From positions 1 through 64,000 of the forward strand of contig DATGHL010000053.1 of the NCBI GenBank assembly GCA_035308025.1: 64,000 nt of DNA, given 5' to 3'. The translations under genes and the position numbers were made by a program. Positions within the stretch are counted from its first letter, which is position 1, and each line of letters opens with the position of its first letter. A model generated the notes under the pieces. That model was given only the letters and a program-made list of their open reading frames with translations. It ran no database searches and was not told the DNA's origin. This stretch comes from Candidatus Binataceae bacterium (GTDB lineage: Bacteria > Desulfobacterota > Binatia > Binatales > Binataceae). This document shows, in pieces, positions 28,057 through 38,449 of this stretch.

Positions 28057-28102
28057 CGCACGGGATTCTCGCAAAACCGCTGACTCGCGCGAAGCGCCTG
28101 CA
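27951..28102. repeat. Duplicated segment, copy A (inside and before AlkZ-related gene)
   Basis: These ~152 bases match 28631-28783 almost exactly at an offset of 680-681, with a handful of substitutions and one single-base insertion in the other copy. Copy A contains the 5' end of the AlkZ-related gene and about 45 bases upstream of it. Confidence 0.9.
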
Positions 28103-28150
28103 CACGATGGAGTTCGGTCCCTTAGCCAAATGGGGACCGGACTCTTGGAA

Positions 28151-28456
28151 TTAGAGCGCGACTTCTTCGTTCAAGGACACGGTATACCCCTCCCAAGCCG
28201 GGTTGGGGTTGTTAATCATCGTGTTGATGAGCTCTGAAAACGCCGCATCAGAGGCTACCTTAGCGTAGCCGGCATAGTCTTTATATACTGCGACCACGAT
28301 GACGTTCCCACTTTCAGAACCTATAACCTGACGGCTCACGACGAAGGCAGCACCCAGCCCCTCGATGAGCTTTTTGACGGCCTTTAGGCCCTCGTAGAGA
28401 TCAGCATATCTGCCGGGTTTCACGCGAAAATTCACGACTCCACGCACTGTTGCCAT
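28151..28456 (-). CDS. Small alpha/beta-barrel (NIPSNAP/ABM-like) protein
   Basis: From ATG 28456, with a perfect AGGAGG seven bases upstream, the protein has 101 residues. The longer frame to 28573 is not protein-like. The pattern strand-helix-strand-strand-helix-strand (VRGVVNFRVKPGRYADLYEGLKAV... NVIVVAVYKDYAGYAKVASD... EGYTVSLNEEVAL) is typical of ferredoxin-like dimeric alpha/beta-barrel proteins such as antibiotic biosynthesis monooxygenases and NIPSNAP domains. The function is unknown. The gene sits between the two copies of the duplicated AlkZ segment. Confidence 0.7.
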   Translation of the reverse strand: MATVRGVVNFRVKPGRYADLYEGLKAVKKLIEGLGAAFVVSRQVIGSESGNVIVVAVYKDYAGYAKVASDAAFSELINTMINNPNPAWEGYTVSLNEEVAL

Positions 28457-28587
28457 GAAATGCCCTCCTGTTGCGAGTTTGCGTAGCGGATTTAGCGCTC
28501 TTTCTAGAGTCTGGTCTGATGCGCCCGTTAAGCATGAACCCGGTGTTCTTGAATTGTCAAATGCTCGTAACACCGAGCAGAGATGAC

Positions 28588-28737
28588 CTATTCAGATTCA
28601 ACCTTCTCCTGGAATTCGGAGCCGCGTCCACCCGCCGCGCTGGCGTGCGGCGAAAAATGATGATCGCGATGGCGTTCGAGCGCCGCGCCGAGGTCTTCGC
28701 GCGCGTCAACCTGTTGAGCGGGTCGTCGTCTCGGCAT
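28588..28737 (-). pseudogene. Truncated, frameshifted copy of AlkZ-related gene start
   Basis: Reading leftward from the ATG at 28737 gives the same first 28 residues as the AlkZ-related protein except one (Tyr to His). A fifth base in a T-run (TTTTT instead of TTTT on the coding strand) then shifts the frame, and the frame stops at 28588 after 49 codons. No later part of the gene follows, so this is a broken remnant. Confidence 0.8.
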
Positions 28738-28783
28738 CGCACGGGATTCTCGCAAAACCGCTGACTCGCGCGAAGCGCCCGCA
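28631..28783. repeat. Duplicated segment, copy B
   Basis: Second copy of the segment at 27951-28102. It ends 44 bases before the aldo/keto reductase start, so it may contribute to that gene's leader. It contains a single-base insertion in an A-run (plus strand) relative to copy A. Confidence 0.9.
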
Positions 28784-28827
28784 GGCTGTAATTAAAAGGC
28801 TGGCGAATTCCTTCAGGGAGTTTCAGG

Positions 28828-29772
28828 ATGGAACTACGCACGCTGGGAAAATCCGGGCTGCAGGTCTCGAAGGTCGGCCTGGGCTGCAACAACTTCGGCA
28901 TGACGATCGATCTCGACGCGACTCGCAAAGTCGTCAATGCGGCGCTCGAGGCGGGAGTCACCCTGCTCGACACCGCGGATATTTACGGCAAGAGCGGAGG
29001 TTCCGAGACCATGCTCGGGCAGATCCTCGGCGAGCGGCGCAAGGCGATCGTGCTCGCGACCAAGTTCGGGATGCAGATGGACAAGGCCGGCGTGCTTAAG
29101 GGTGGTTCGCGCCGCTATCTGATGGCGGCGGCGGAAGACAGCTTGAAGCGCCTCAAAACCGACTGGATTGATCTCTATCAGCTTCATCAGCCCGACCCGC
29201 TGACTCCGCTCGAGGAGACTTTGCGCGCGCTCGACGATTTGATTCGGCATGGCAAGGTCCGCTACATCGGCTGCTCGAACCTCCCCGCCTGGCAAGTGGT
29301 TGAAGCGCATTGGACGGCAAAGGATCTGGGAATCAATGCCTTCGTCTCATGTCAGGACGAGTACAGCCTGCTGGTGCGTGAGCCGGACCGCGATCTGATT
29401 CCGGCGATGCAGTCCTATGGGTTGGGACTGCTGCCCTTTTTTCCGCTGGCGAGCGGACTGCTGACCGGTAAATACCAGCGCGCGGTGGAACCGGCGGCGG
29501 GGACGCGGTTCGCTTCGATGGGTGGCCTGGCGAAGCGCTATGCGAATGAAAAGAACTGGCCGATCGTCGAGCGGCTGAAAGCATTCGCAGAGTCGCGCGG
29601 GCATACGCTGCTCGAACTGGCTTTCAGTTGGCTCGTGGCGCGTCCGACCGTGGCCAGCGTGATTGCGGGCGCGACGAGCCCCGAGCAGATCGCGCAGAAC
29701 GTCAAAGCGGCGGACTGGCAGCTTTCGGCGGCAGAGCTGGCGGAGGTGGATACGATCACAAGGAAGAGTTGA
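28828..29772 (+). CDS. Aldo/keto reductase
   Basis: This 314-residue TIM-barrel protein has the family tetrad: Asp and Tyr in DTADIYG (residues ~50-56), Lys in VLATKFGM (~78) and His in LYQLHQPDPL (~113). The NADPH-binding end reads VIAGATSPEQIAQNVKA. This arrangement matches the AKR11/12-type (YajO/Gas1-like) group, which reduces a range of aldehydes and ketones. The ATG at 28828 follows TTTCAGG. The gene is convergent with the UbiB gene, ending 14 bases away. The physiological substrate is unknown. Confidence 0.93.
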   Translation: MELRTLGKSGLQVSKVGLGCNNFGMTIDLDATRKVVNAALEAGVTLLDTADIYGKSGGSETMLGQILGERRKAIVLATKFGMQMDKAGVLKGGSRRYLMAAAEDSLKRLKTDWIDLYQLHQPDPLTPLEETLRALDDLIRHGKVRYIGCSNLPAWQVVEAHWTAKDLGINAFVSCQDEYSLLVREPDRDLIPAMQSYGLGLLPFFPLASGLLTGKYQRAVEPAAGTRFASMGGLAKRYANEKNWPIVERLKAFAESRGHTLLELAFSWLVARPTVASVIAGATSPEQIAQNVKAADWQLSAAELAEVDTITRKS

Positions 29773-29800
29773 CCGCGCCGCGCTGATCAGCGGGCGCGGG
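29773..29800. terminator. Possible bidirectional hairpin between convergent genes
   Basis: CCGCGCCGCGCTGATCAGCG followed by GGCGCGG is a nearly symmetric GC-rich stem around GATC, located exactly at the tail-to-tail junction of the aldo/keto reductase and UbiB genes and overlapping the UbiB stop. There is no T-run, so intrinsic termination is uncertain. Confidence 0.3.
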
Positions 29801-31086
29801 TGAAACGGGCGTTGGCGCGGGTGGCGGCGCTGATGCACTCGCGGAACAGCGTGCAGTAGTTGGTCCGCACCGCCAGGCCCTTCATGATGCCGTCGAGGCC
29901 AATCAGCGCACGCAGCAGAAAGATGCCGTGGGCGGGCGACTTGTACAGCTTGTGGGCGAAAGCCATCTCGCCGACCGCGGCCGCCTTCGCGACCGCGTCG
30001 TATTCGTTCGGATGATAAACCCGATCGATGATGACCGGTTCGAACAGCACATAAACCACTTTGATCAAGGGCGCCGGATCTTGGCTACGGTCCAGGTAGC
30101 CGAGCTTGAGCAGCGCCGCGCCGAGCGCGCGGTCGTCGCCCGCGAGCATCGCCTGCGCAAGCTGCAGGTTGGCCCGCCGGATCGGATCGGGAAAACGGCG
30201 CACCGAGCCGAAATCGAGCATCGCGAGGCGCGGGTGATAGCTGACCAGGTAGTTACCCGGCTGCGGATCGGTATGGAGCAGGCCGAATTCGAGTATCTGA
30301 CGCCAGATGAGCTGGTAATACTTGCGCGCCACCCAGGTGCGTAACTTGAGATCAGCATGCTCGCCGAAGACGTCGGAGAGCCGGTAGCCATCGAGATAGG
30401 TCATCGTCAGGACCCGTTTGGTGCTGAGTTCCTTGATGACGCGCGGGATCAGCACGTCGGGCTCGTCGGCGAGGTAGCGGCGGAACTCGTTGATGTTGCG
30501 GGCCTCGTTAACATAGTCGAGTTCCTCGCGCAGGCGCGTTTCGAGTTCGGCGAAAATGGTCTTGGTGTCGATCTTCTGGCGCATCAGATCGCCGGCGACG
30601 GTTTGCAAGGTGCGCAGCAGGAGCTTGAGATTCTGGAGATCCTGTTCGACGGTCGCGTCCACGCCCGGGTACTGAATCTTGACCGCGACTTCCTCGCCGT
30701 TTTTGAGGCGGGCGCGATGGACCTGGCCGAGCGAGGCGGCGGCGAAGGCCTCGGTCTCGAAACTCGCGAAGAGTTGTTCGGGCGATTTGCCGAGCTCGCG
30801 ACGGAGCTGCTGCGCGATGAGCTTGTAATCCATCGGCGGGACGTCGGACTGCGTCGCCTTTAGGATGTCGATGGCTTCGTTCGGCATCAGGTCGGCGCGC
30901 GTCGAGAGCATCTGGATGAGCTTCATGAACGCGCCACGAAGCTGTTTGGAGCTTTCAACGATGCGCCGCGCGTTCTTCAGATGAGTGTCGAGCAGTTCCT
31001 GTTCGGCGCGGCCCGAGGCGAGAAACGGCCGGCGCAGCGAAGCCCACAGGTAGCTCGTGCCGACCTGCGAGGCGAGCCCGCCGATC

Positions 31087-31925
<839 letters not shown>

Positions 31926-31929
<4 letters not shown>

Positions 31930-33218
31930 CGTTTCGGATGCGCTTCGGCGCGGATCGGCTGCTCCAGATGGAGCAGGAGTTCGCGCACGGCGCGCGCATC
32001 GCTGCGCACGACCGTGATCGTCGCGTTGCCGGCGTTGAGCTGCTCGCCCGCCTTTGGAATATGCCCGAGACGTTCGACCACGAGGCCGCCGATCGTAGCA
32101 TACTCACCCTCTTCCGGGAGCTTGAGGTCGAAACGCTCGTTGAGATTGGCGACCTCGGCGCGCGCCTGCACCACCAAGGTGCGCGGATTGATTACGCGCG
32201 CCAATTCCTCGCGCTCGTCGTGCTCGTCTTCGATCTCACCGACGACCTCTTCCAGCAGGTCCTCCATCGTGATTATGCCCGAGGCGCCGCCGTACTCGTC
32301 GACCACGACGGCCAGGCTTTCGCGCGTGCGCTGCAGTGCGATGAGGATTTCATCGAGCGGCGTGGCTTCGGGAAAATAACTCACGGGGCGCATCAGCTCG
32401 GCGACCGAACGCGAGAGATCGGGCGCCTCGAGCAGATCGAAAGCGTGCAGCACGCCGACGATGTTGACGATGCGCCGCTGGAAAACCGGGATACGCGTGT
32501 AGCCCTCGCGGCGCACCAGCTCGATCGCGTCTGCAATAGTGGTCTCTTCCGGGAGGGCCTCGACGCGGACCAGCGGCACCATCGCCTTGCGCGCCTCGGC
32601 GCGGGTGAAGCGAAATATGCGGCTGATCATCTGCTGCTCGGCGGGCTCGATCGAGTCGAGGCTTTCGAGAGACGGCGTGGTTGAGCTGCCGGGGCGCCGC
32701 ACGAGCATCGCGAGGTCTTCACGGCTGAGAAAAACGCTGTCGGCCTCGGGCGAGACGCCGACCATCCGCCGCAGCATCCGGCTAAGTGCGGTCTCGGCGG
32801 CGAGAAGCGGCGCGAAGATCACCGCGAGGACGGCGAGCGGCCGCGCCGCAAATCGCGCGAAGCGGAGCGGCGCGCGCAGCGCGAGCATCTTGGGCGCGGA
32901 TTCGCCGACCAACAGCACCAGCGGCGCGAGGATGAAGGGCGCGAGGTAGGCGCTCTTGGGGTCGAGCGCGTGCAGAAAACTGGTCAGCGTCGTCGCCGCG
33001 ATCACGGTTGCGAGGTTCGCCCCGCTGAGCATCAGGGCGACGATGCGATCGCGCCGTTCGAGCAGGCGGCCGAGGACCTGCGAGAGATCGTCGCCGCGCT
33101 CGCGGTCGGCGCGGACCTTCAGTTCGTCGGCGGCCACCAGGGCAATTTCGCTCGCGGCGAAGAAGGCCTGAACGATCAGGCAGGCGGCGATGATTGCGCC
33201 GAGCGTCACGCGGGTCAT
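31926..33218 (-). CDS. CNNM/CorC-type CBS-domain membrane protein (first)
   Basis: From ATG 33218 the protein has 430 residues; the frame extends to 33434 without family character. It has a DUF21-type membrane region (LGAIIAACLIVQAFFAASEIALVAAD, then three more helices), a CBS pair around residues 200-320 with MVPLVRVEALPEETTIADAI and ESLAVVVDEYGGASGIITMEDLLEEVVGEI, and a CorC_HlyC domain ending in the charged tail. Such proteins act in divalent cation (Mg2+/Co2+) homeostasis. It overlaps both neighbours by 4 bases (ATGA at each junction), one of two adjacent paralogues, and probably functions with the second. Confidence 0.9.
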
Positions 33219-34435
33219 CGGCGCAACCTCACGAGTTCGACCGTGGCCCCGCGCACGCGCTCGACGCGGGCCTGAAAATCCCCGAGGCGAAAGCTCTCGC
33301 CGCGCCGCGGCACGCGCTGGAGCTCGCGCAGGACGAGTCCGTTGAGGGTCTGCGCGCCGGCTGCCGCCAGCGAGCCCTGATCGTTCAACGCCGTGCGCAG
33401 GCGGGCCAAATCGATCGCGCCTGCAGCCAGCCATTCACCCGGCCCGGCCGGCATCAACTCGGGGCCTTCATAATCGAATTCGTCGCGAATCTCGCCGAAC
33501 AGCTCCTCGAGCAGATCTTCGAGCGTGATCAAACCGAGCAGGCTGCCGAACTCGCCGACCACCAGCGCGAGCTGGAGGCGGCCGCGGCGCATCTCGTCGA
33601 AAAGTTCGCCGAGCCGCTTCGTGGGCGGAATGAAGTAGGCCGGACGGGCGAGGCGATCAAGCCGCGGCGGCGCCGCGCCGAGACGGCGCGTAACCAGGTC
33701 TTTGACGTGCAGGATGCCGACGATATTGTCCGGCGCGCCGCGGTAGATCGGCACGCGCGAGAAGTGGCCGCGCGCGACCTCCGCGACGACGCGCTCGGTC
33801 GGGGTCGCGACGTCCAGCGCAAAAATTTTGTCGCGCGGCGTCATCACCTCGGCGACGCGGCGGTTGCCGAAATCGAAGACCCGGTGAATCAGCTCGCGCT
33901 CCTGCGGCTCGACTTCACCGACCAGCTCGCCCGCGCGCAGCAGCGCCTTGAACTCCTGCTCCGACACCGGCGCGGGTCGCGGCGGCTCCATCGCGGGAAC
34001 CAGCCAGCGCACGATCGGATGAGCTATCTGCGTCGCGAGATTCAGCGGACGCGCCGAGAGCGAGGCGACCCCGCCCGGATAGCCGAGCGCAAAGGTCTTG
34101 GGCGTGATGTCGCAAAAAATCAGCACGACGGCCAGCATCGCGGGCGCAGCAATCCACGCACCGAGCGGTCCCAGCCAGGTCAACAGCAGCGCCGTGGTGA
34201 GGCATTCAGCGAAGATATTGCAGGCCTCGTTAAGGCCGATGATGACGACCAGGGCTTCGAGCGGACGCGCCATCAGGCGATCGCACGCCTCGCGCACTCT
34301 ACTGCTCAACTTGTCGCGCGTATCTTCCATCCGGACCAATGCGAAAAGCGCGGTCTCGGAGGCGGCGAGCGTCGCGCTCAATAGTAGCAGCGCCGCGACC
34401 ACGATCGGCAGCACGAAGCTAAGCACCGGCGTCAC
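33215..34435 (-). CDS. CNNM/CorC-type CBS-domain membrane protein (second)
   Basis: This 406-residue paralogue of the gene at 31926-33218 has the same layout: DUF21 helices (LSFVLPIVVAALLLLSATLAASETALFALVR, then three more), CBS domains with VAEVMTPRDKIFALD and LALVVGEFGSLLGLITLEDLLEELFGEI, and a CorC_HlyC end. Two consecutive members often form a heteromeric unit for cation transport. It overlaps thiL at its 5' end by 17 bases and the first CNNM gene at its 3' end by four, so all five genes of this block are probably one transcript. Confidence 0.9.
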   Translation of the reverse strand: MTPVLSFVLPIVVAALLLLSATLAASETALFALVRMEDTRDKLSSRVREACDRLMARPLEALVVIIGLNEACNIFAECLTTALLLTWLGPLGAWIAAPAMLAVVLIFCDITPKTFALGYPGGVASLSARPLNLATQIAHPIVRWLVPAMEPPRPAPVSEQEFKALLRAGELVGEVEPQERELIHRVFDFGNRRVAEVMTPRDKIFALDVATPTERVVAEVARGHFSRVPIYRGAPDNIVGILHVKDLVTRRLGAAPPRLDRLARPAYFIPPTKRLGELFDEMRRGRLQLALVVGEFGSLLGLITLEDLLEELFGEIRDEFDYEGPELMPAGPGEWLAAGAIDLARLRTALNDQGSLAAAGAQTLNGLVLRELQRVPRRGESFRLGDFQARVERVRGATVELVRLRR

Positions 34436-35402
34436 GCAATTGATCCCATCCTGCCAGGCGGCGCGTGAGGTCCGGCAATGAGCGCCCGCTCTTGAGCAGC
34501 TTCGCGCTGCGCCCCTTGACGATCCGGCCGATACGACTTACCGGCACGCCGAGCTTGCGGGAGAGCGTCGCGGGTGAAAAAGCCGTCGCGGTGCAGAAAA
34601 GCAGCTCGTAGTCCTCACCGCCGCTCAGCGCAAGCTGCGGGTCGTCCCCGAGCAAGGTTCTATACGCGGGCGAAAGTGGGATAGCGTCGATATCGATCTC
34701 GGCGCCGACGCGGCTACGTTCGATAATGTGGCCGAGGTCCTGCCAAAGACCGTCACTGATATCGATCGCGGCGGGCACCGGTTTGAGCGCCGCCAATCTG
34801 CGGCCGGCGGCGAGGCGTGGCGTTGGTGCGAGAAACCGCGCGAGCAGAAATTTGCGCGCAGCGCCGCGCGCATCCTGACGCCCCTCCAGGATCGCGAGGC
34901 CGAGCGCGGCGTCGCCGATCGTCCCGGTCACGTACACGCTGTCGCCGACCCGCGCCGCGTCGCGGCGCATCACGCCTGTCCCGGCGTCACCCACGATCGC
35001 GATCGTAATCGCGAGCTGAGCGGCGCGCGTGACGTTGCCGCCGACCACCCCAACGCCGGCCGTGGCGGCCACTTTGCCCAAGCCCGCATATAGATGATCG
35101 AAGAACGACGCGGGCAGCTGCGGGCGAATCGCCAGGTTGATCACGCAGACCGTTGGAACCCCGCCCATCGCGGCGATGTCGCTCAGATTGACCGTCAGAG
35201 CGCGCGCCCCCAGCGCCTCCGGCGTCGTCCAGTCGAGCTTGAAGTGCACCCCCTCGACCATCGAATCGATGGTCAGGAGCTGTTGGCCGCGGGCCCGCGC
35301 GATAATCGCGCAATCGTCGCCCGGGCCAAGGATAGTGCGCTGGCCGCGCGGGATTTTCGCACAGAGCCGGCTGATCAGGTCAAATTCTCGCAAGAACGCC
35401 AC
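34419..35402 (-). CDS. thiL: Thiamine-monophosphate kinase ThiL
   Basis: From GTG 35402 the protein has 327 residues and begins VAFLREFDLISRL, like other ThiL proteins. A TTG nine codons upstream lies inside a dispersed repeat and is less likely. Family signatures: ILGPGDDCAIIA, LLTIDSMVEGVHFKLDW, NLSDIAAMGG, GGNVTRA, VTGTIGDAALGL, and DISDGLWQDLGHI followed by SGGEDYELLF. ThiL makes thiamine diphosphate from thiamine monophosphate. It is first in the block thiL-CNNM-CNNM-larB-UbiB. Nothing in the sequence links thiamine with cation homeostasis, so this may simply be an old operon. Confidence 0.94.
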   Translation of the reverse strand: MAFLREFDLISRLCAKIPRGQRTILGPGDDCAIIARARGQQLLTIDSMVEGVHFKLDWTTPEALGARALTVNLSDIAAMGGVPTVCVINLAIRPQLPASFFDHLYAGLGKVAATAGVGVVGGNVTRAAQLAITIAIVGDAGTGVMRRDAARVGDSVYVTGTIGDAALGLAILEGRQDARGAARKFLLARFLAPTPRLAAGRRLAALKPVPAAIDISDGLWQDLGHIIERSRVGAEIDIDAIPLSPAYRTLLGDDPQLALSGGEDYELLFCTATAFSPATLSRKLGVPVSRIGRIVKGRSAKLLKSGRSLPDLTRRLAGWDQLRDAGA

Positions 35403-35732
35403 TAGTGAAGCCGCAGGCGAAGCGAGCAAGCGAGTCTGCGAGCTGCGTCAAGAATCAGAGTCGCCGTTGCGGCCTTTTGGATCAGAACCGTTGAGAACAG
35501 GAACGCGAGAAGCCGCGCCGCGCTGTTCGCAAAAGACTATTCATGCTTCAAGGCTAGAGCATCGTCACTAGCGCGGCAAGCTGCCGATAATCCCGGCGGC
35601 GCGACCGGTAGCAATGCGCGCTGCGAAAGCGCACTGAAAGTGGTTGGAAAACCCGCGACTACTGGGCTAGCTTATGACCCATCAAGCAGCCCGTTCAGGA
35701 TTTGCTCGCCGCCCACCGCAGGAGGTGCCGAG
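35403..35732. other. Gap between thiL and the dioxygenase operon
   Basis: Apart from the repeat copy at 35404-35460 I see no gene. The rest is mixed sequence leading to GGAGG at 35721-35725, seven bases before the dioxygenase ATG. Divergent promoters for both operons must lie here, but I see no convincing box pair. Confidence 0.5.
35404..35460 (+). repeat. Dispersed intergenic repeat, copy 3
   Basis: Contains AGTGAAGCCGCAGGCGAAGC, GAGCAAGCGAG and GTCTGCGAGCTGCGTCAAGA, almost identical at its 3' module to the copies at 43160 and 52828. Confidence 0.75.
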
Positions 35733-37064
35733 ATGAACCATCGCCGAATCGACTACGGCGCTTTGATCAAGCGCGACAAGGTCCATAGCAGCCTCTACAC
35801 CGATTCCGAAATCTTCGCCGACGAGCTCGACAAGATTTTCCATCGCGGATGGGTTTATGTCGGTCACGCGGGCGAGGTGCCCAACCCCGGCGATTTCCGC
35901 CTGAGCCGCATCGGCCGCCAGCCCGTGATCATGGCGCGCGGGCAGGACGGCGAGCTGCGCCTGATGCTCAATCGATGCCGTCATCGCGCATCGACCGTAT
36001 GCCAGGTCGAGCACGGCAACGCCGCCACCTTCCGCTGCGCCTACCACGGCTGGACCTATCGCAATAATGGTGAACTGGCGGGGGTGCCCTATCAGGACGC
36101 TTACGGCGACTCATTTCGCAAGGAGGATTTCGGCCTGACGCGCGTGCCGCGGATGGAGACTTATCGCGGCTTTATCTTCGGCAGCATGGCGCCAGCCGGC
36201 ATCACGCTCGACGATCATCTGGGTGCGGCGGCCAAAGAGCAGATCGATCTGTTCACCGATCTCTCGCCGGTGGGCGAGCTCGAGGTGCGCGCCGGCACGA
36301 ACAAGTTCGATTACAGCGGCAACTGGAAGTTTCAGATCGAGAACGCGATGGACGGTTACCATCCGAATTTTAGCCACGAGACCTTCCTCGACATGATCCA
36401 GGGTCAGACCGGCGTGCGGCTCGATGTCTTCAACGGCAATTCGGCGGGCGAGGCGCGCGACCTCGGCAATGGCCACGTGATGCTCGATTATCGGCGCTAC
36501 AACCGCGAGTATGGCGAACGGATGCGCGCCGTTCTGCCGACCACTCCGGCCGATAACGACTATCGCGCGCGCGTCGAGGCCCGCCTCGGCGTCGAGCGCG
36601 CCGCCGAAGTCCTCAACGCCGGCGGCACCCACACTTTCGTCTTTCCCAATCTGATCCTGATTGGCGTGCAGATTCGCGTGGCGCATCCGGTCGCCGTCGA
36701 TTACACCGAGGTCACGCTCCACCCGACGCTCCTCAAGGGCGTCGCGCCGGAACTCAACGCCGCGCGTCTGCGCGGTCACGAGGCCTTCTTCGGCGCCGCC
36801 GGCATGGGTCAGCCCGACGATGTCGAGATGTTCGCGCGGATGCGCGACGGGATGCAGGCGACGCTCGACCCTTGGATCTACCTGGGCCGCGGGATGGATC
36901 GCGAGCGCCGCGACCCGGCCGACGGCACCCTCGTGGGGCAGATGACCGACGAAATCACGCTGCGCGGCATCTTCGCGCACTACAAGAAAGTGATGTCGCA
37001 GAGTGGGCCGGCGGCGGTACGAGCGCGTCGCGCCCCGGCAGGGGTCGCGGCTCGCGCGAGGTAG
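35733..37064 (+). CDS. Rieske non-heme iron dioxygenase, alpha subunit
   Basis: From ATG 35733 with GGAGG seven bases upstream, the protein has 443 residues. The Rieske cluster is complete: CRHR (Cys82, His84) and CAYH (Cys102, His105). The mononuclear iron site region reads IENAMDGYHPNFSHETF, giving Asp207 that bridges subunits and His210/His215 as iron ligands. The pattern fits ring-hydroxylating oxygenases of the benzoate/aniline type. The beta subunit gene follows; ferredoxin and reductase genes are not nearby. The substrate is uncertain because the following genes encode CoA-dependent enzymes rather than a diol dehydrogenase. Confidence 0.93.
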   Translation: MNHRRIDYGALIKRDKVHSSLYTDSEIFADELDKIFHRGWVYVGHAGEVPNPGDFRLSRIGRQPVIMARGQDGELRLMLNRCRHRASTVCQVEHGNAATFRCAYHGWTYRNNGELAGVPYQDAYGDSFRKEDFGLTRVPRMETYRGFIFGSMAPAGITLDDHLGAAAKEQIDLFTDLSPVGELEVRAGTNKFDYSGNWKFQIENAMDGYHPNFSHETFLDMIQGQTGVRLDVFNGNSAGEARDLGNGHVMLDYRRYNREYGERMRAVLPTTPADNDYRARVEARLGVERAAEVLNAGGTHTFVFPNLILIGVQIRVAHPVAVDYTEVTLHPTLLKGVAPELNAARLRGHEAFFGAAGMGQPDDVEMFARMRDGMQATLDPWIYLGRGMDRERRDPADGTLVGQMTDEITLRGIFAHYKKVMSQSGPAAVRARRAPAGVAARAR

Positions 37065-37071
37065 AGCGCGC

Positions 37072-37563
37072 GTGGCGATCGAACCTGGCGCCGCCGTTGA
37101 CCTTCGCGCAGTCGAGAGCTTCCTCTATCGCGAAGCGCGCCTGATGGACGAAAACGCCTATGCGGAGTGGTTCGCGCTGTGGGATCAAGACGCCCTCTAC
37201 TGGGTTCCCGCCGGCGCCGACGACATCGATCCGACGCGGCAGGTCTCGACCGTCTATGACAATCGCCAGCGTCTCGAGGCCCGCATCCACCGTTTGCAAA
37301 GCGGCAACGCCCATGCCCAGTCGCCGCCCTCACGACTGCGGCGCGTCGTCTCCAATATCGAAATCGAGGAGGGCGCCAACGGCGAAATAACCACCCACTC
37401 GAACTTCGTGCTAGGCGAGGTCCGGCGGGGCAGGCAGGACGTCTTCATCGGGCGCTCGACCCACAAGCTGCGGCGCGACGGCGGCGATTTCAAAATGTTC
37501 TACAAAAAAGTGCTGCTCGTGAACAACGATGAGTACATCGATAACCTGACCTTTCTCGTGTAG
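37072..37563 (+). CDS. Ring-hydroxylating dioxygenase, beta subunit
   Basis: From GTG 37072, eight bases after the alpha subunit stop and with GAGGT upstream, the protein has 163 residues. The longer frame starting at 37003 lies within the alpha gene. The cone-like NTF2 fold is recognisable from AVESFLYREARLMDENAYAEWFALWDQDALYWVPAG at the N-terminus and the ending FKMFYKKVLLVNNDEYIDNLTFLV. Beta subunits stabilise the alpha3-beta3 hexamer. The operon continues nine bases later with the hydratase-like gene. Confidence 0.93.
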   Translation: MAIEPGAAVDLRAVESFLYREARLMDENAYAEWFALWDQDALYWVPAGADDIDPTRQVSTVYDNRQRLEARIHRLQSGNAHAQSPPSRLRRVVSNIEIEEGANGEITTHSNFVLGEVRRGRQDVFIGRSTHKLRRDGGDFKMFYKKVLLVNNDEYIDNLTFLV

Positions 37564-37572
37564 AAGTTCGCA

Positions 37573-38427
37573 ATGGCAATCGAGCTGAGTCCGATCAATC
37601 CTGCTTCCGACCTCGTCGCCGCCGCAGTCCACGAGCCGCTGGGCCCTCTCGCATACCTGCGTTTCGTTGAGAACGGCGGGGTCGCGACACTCACGATCAA
37701 CCGGCCCGCGGTGCATAACGCCGTCAGCCTGGCGACCATGGCGGAAATCGAACGCGTCCTCGATTGGCTCGAGGCCGACGCTTCGGTCGCTGTGCTGATC
37801 CTTACCGGCGCAGGCGATCGCAGCTTCGTTTCCGGCGGCGACCTCAAGGATTTCGAGCGCATCACCACCTACGAGGCCGCGGTCGCGATGTCGCGCCGGA
37901 TGCAGCTCATCACGGCGCGGCTGCGCGCGCTGCCGGTCGCGGTGCTCGGCGCGATCAACGGCGATTGCCTCGGCGGCGGATGTGAAGTCGCGCTCGCCTG
38001 CGACATCCGGATCGTCAGCGACCGCGCCCATTTCGGCTTCAAGCAGGTCAATCTCGGAATCACGCCCGCATGGGGCGGACGCCGCCGATTCGTCCGGCTC
38101 GTCGGCCGCGCCCGGGCGCTGACGCTGCTCCTCACCGGCGAGTTGATCGACGCCGCCGAGGCCGGCCGCATCGGGCTCGCCGATCAGGTTGTAGCGAGCG
38201 CTCAGGTGCTCGCAACGGCTGAGCAGCTCGCGCGCACGATCGCGTCCAATCCACGGATGGCGGTGCGGGCGATCAAGCGGATGGTCAACGAAGACGCCGC
38301 CGCCGATGACGAGCAGGCGCGCGCTTTCGAGGCCGATCTCTTTGCACAAACCTGGATTTCCGAGGACCATCAGGAGGCGCTCGACGCGCGCAAGGAGCGC
38401 CGCGAGCCCCGCTTCAAAGGCCGCTAA
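37573..38427 (+). CDS. Enoyl-CoA hydratase/isomerase family protein
   Basis: This 284-residue protein has the crotonase fold: RSFVSGGDLKDFERI as the first oxyanion-hole strand, INGDCLGGGCEVALACDIRI as the second, and FGFKQVNLGITPAWGGRRRFVRLVG. Family members hydrate enoyl-CoA, isomerise double bonds, or decarboxylate methylmalonyl- and ethylmalonyl-CoA. The GITPAWGG segment and the adjacent acyl-CoA mutase make a malonyl-type decarboxylase or a branched enoyl hydratase both possible. The usual hydratase Glu pair is not clearly present: the position after the second GGG carries Cys-Glu. The N-terminal 25 residues are an extension. Confidence 0.88.
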   Translation: MAIELSPINPASDLVAAAVHEPLGPLAYLRFVENGGVATLTINRPAVHNAVSLATMAEIERVLDWLEADASVAVLILTGAGDRSFVSGGDLKDFERITTYEAAVAMSRRMQLITARLRALPVAVLGAINGDCLGGGCEVALACDIRIVSDRAHFGFKQVNLGITPAWGGRRRFVRLVGRARALTLLLTGELIDAAEAGRIGLADQVVASAQVLATAEQLARTIASNPRMAVRAIKRMVNEDAAADDEQARAFEADLFAQTWISEDHQEALDARKERREPRFKGR

Positions 38428-38449
38428 TTCAGACAACAGGTAAGTTTCG

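Noticed and set aside
28410..28440. GGTTTCACGCGAAAAT, resembling parS
   Set aside because: It has several mismatches, breaks the palindrome, and lies inside the alpha/beta-barrel gene.
33194..34384. 396-residue plus-strand open frame
   Set aside because: Antisense to the second CNNM gene, which has clear helices and CBS domains.
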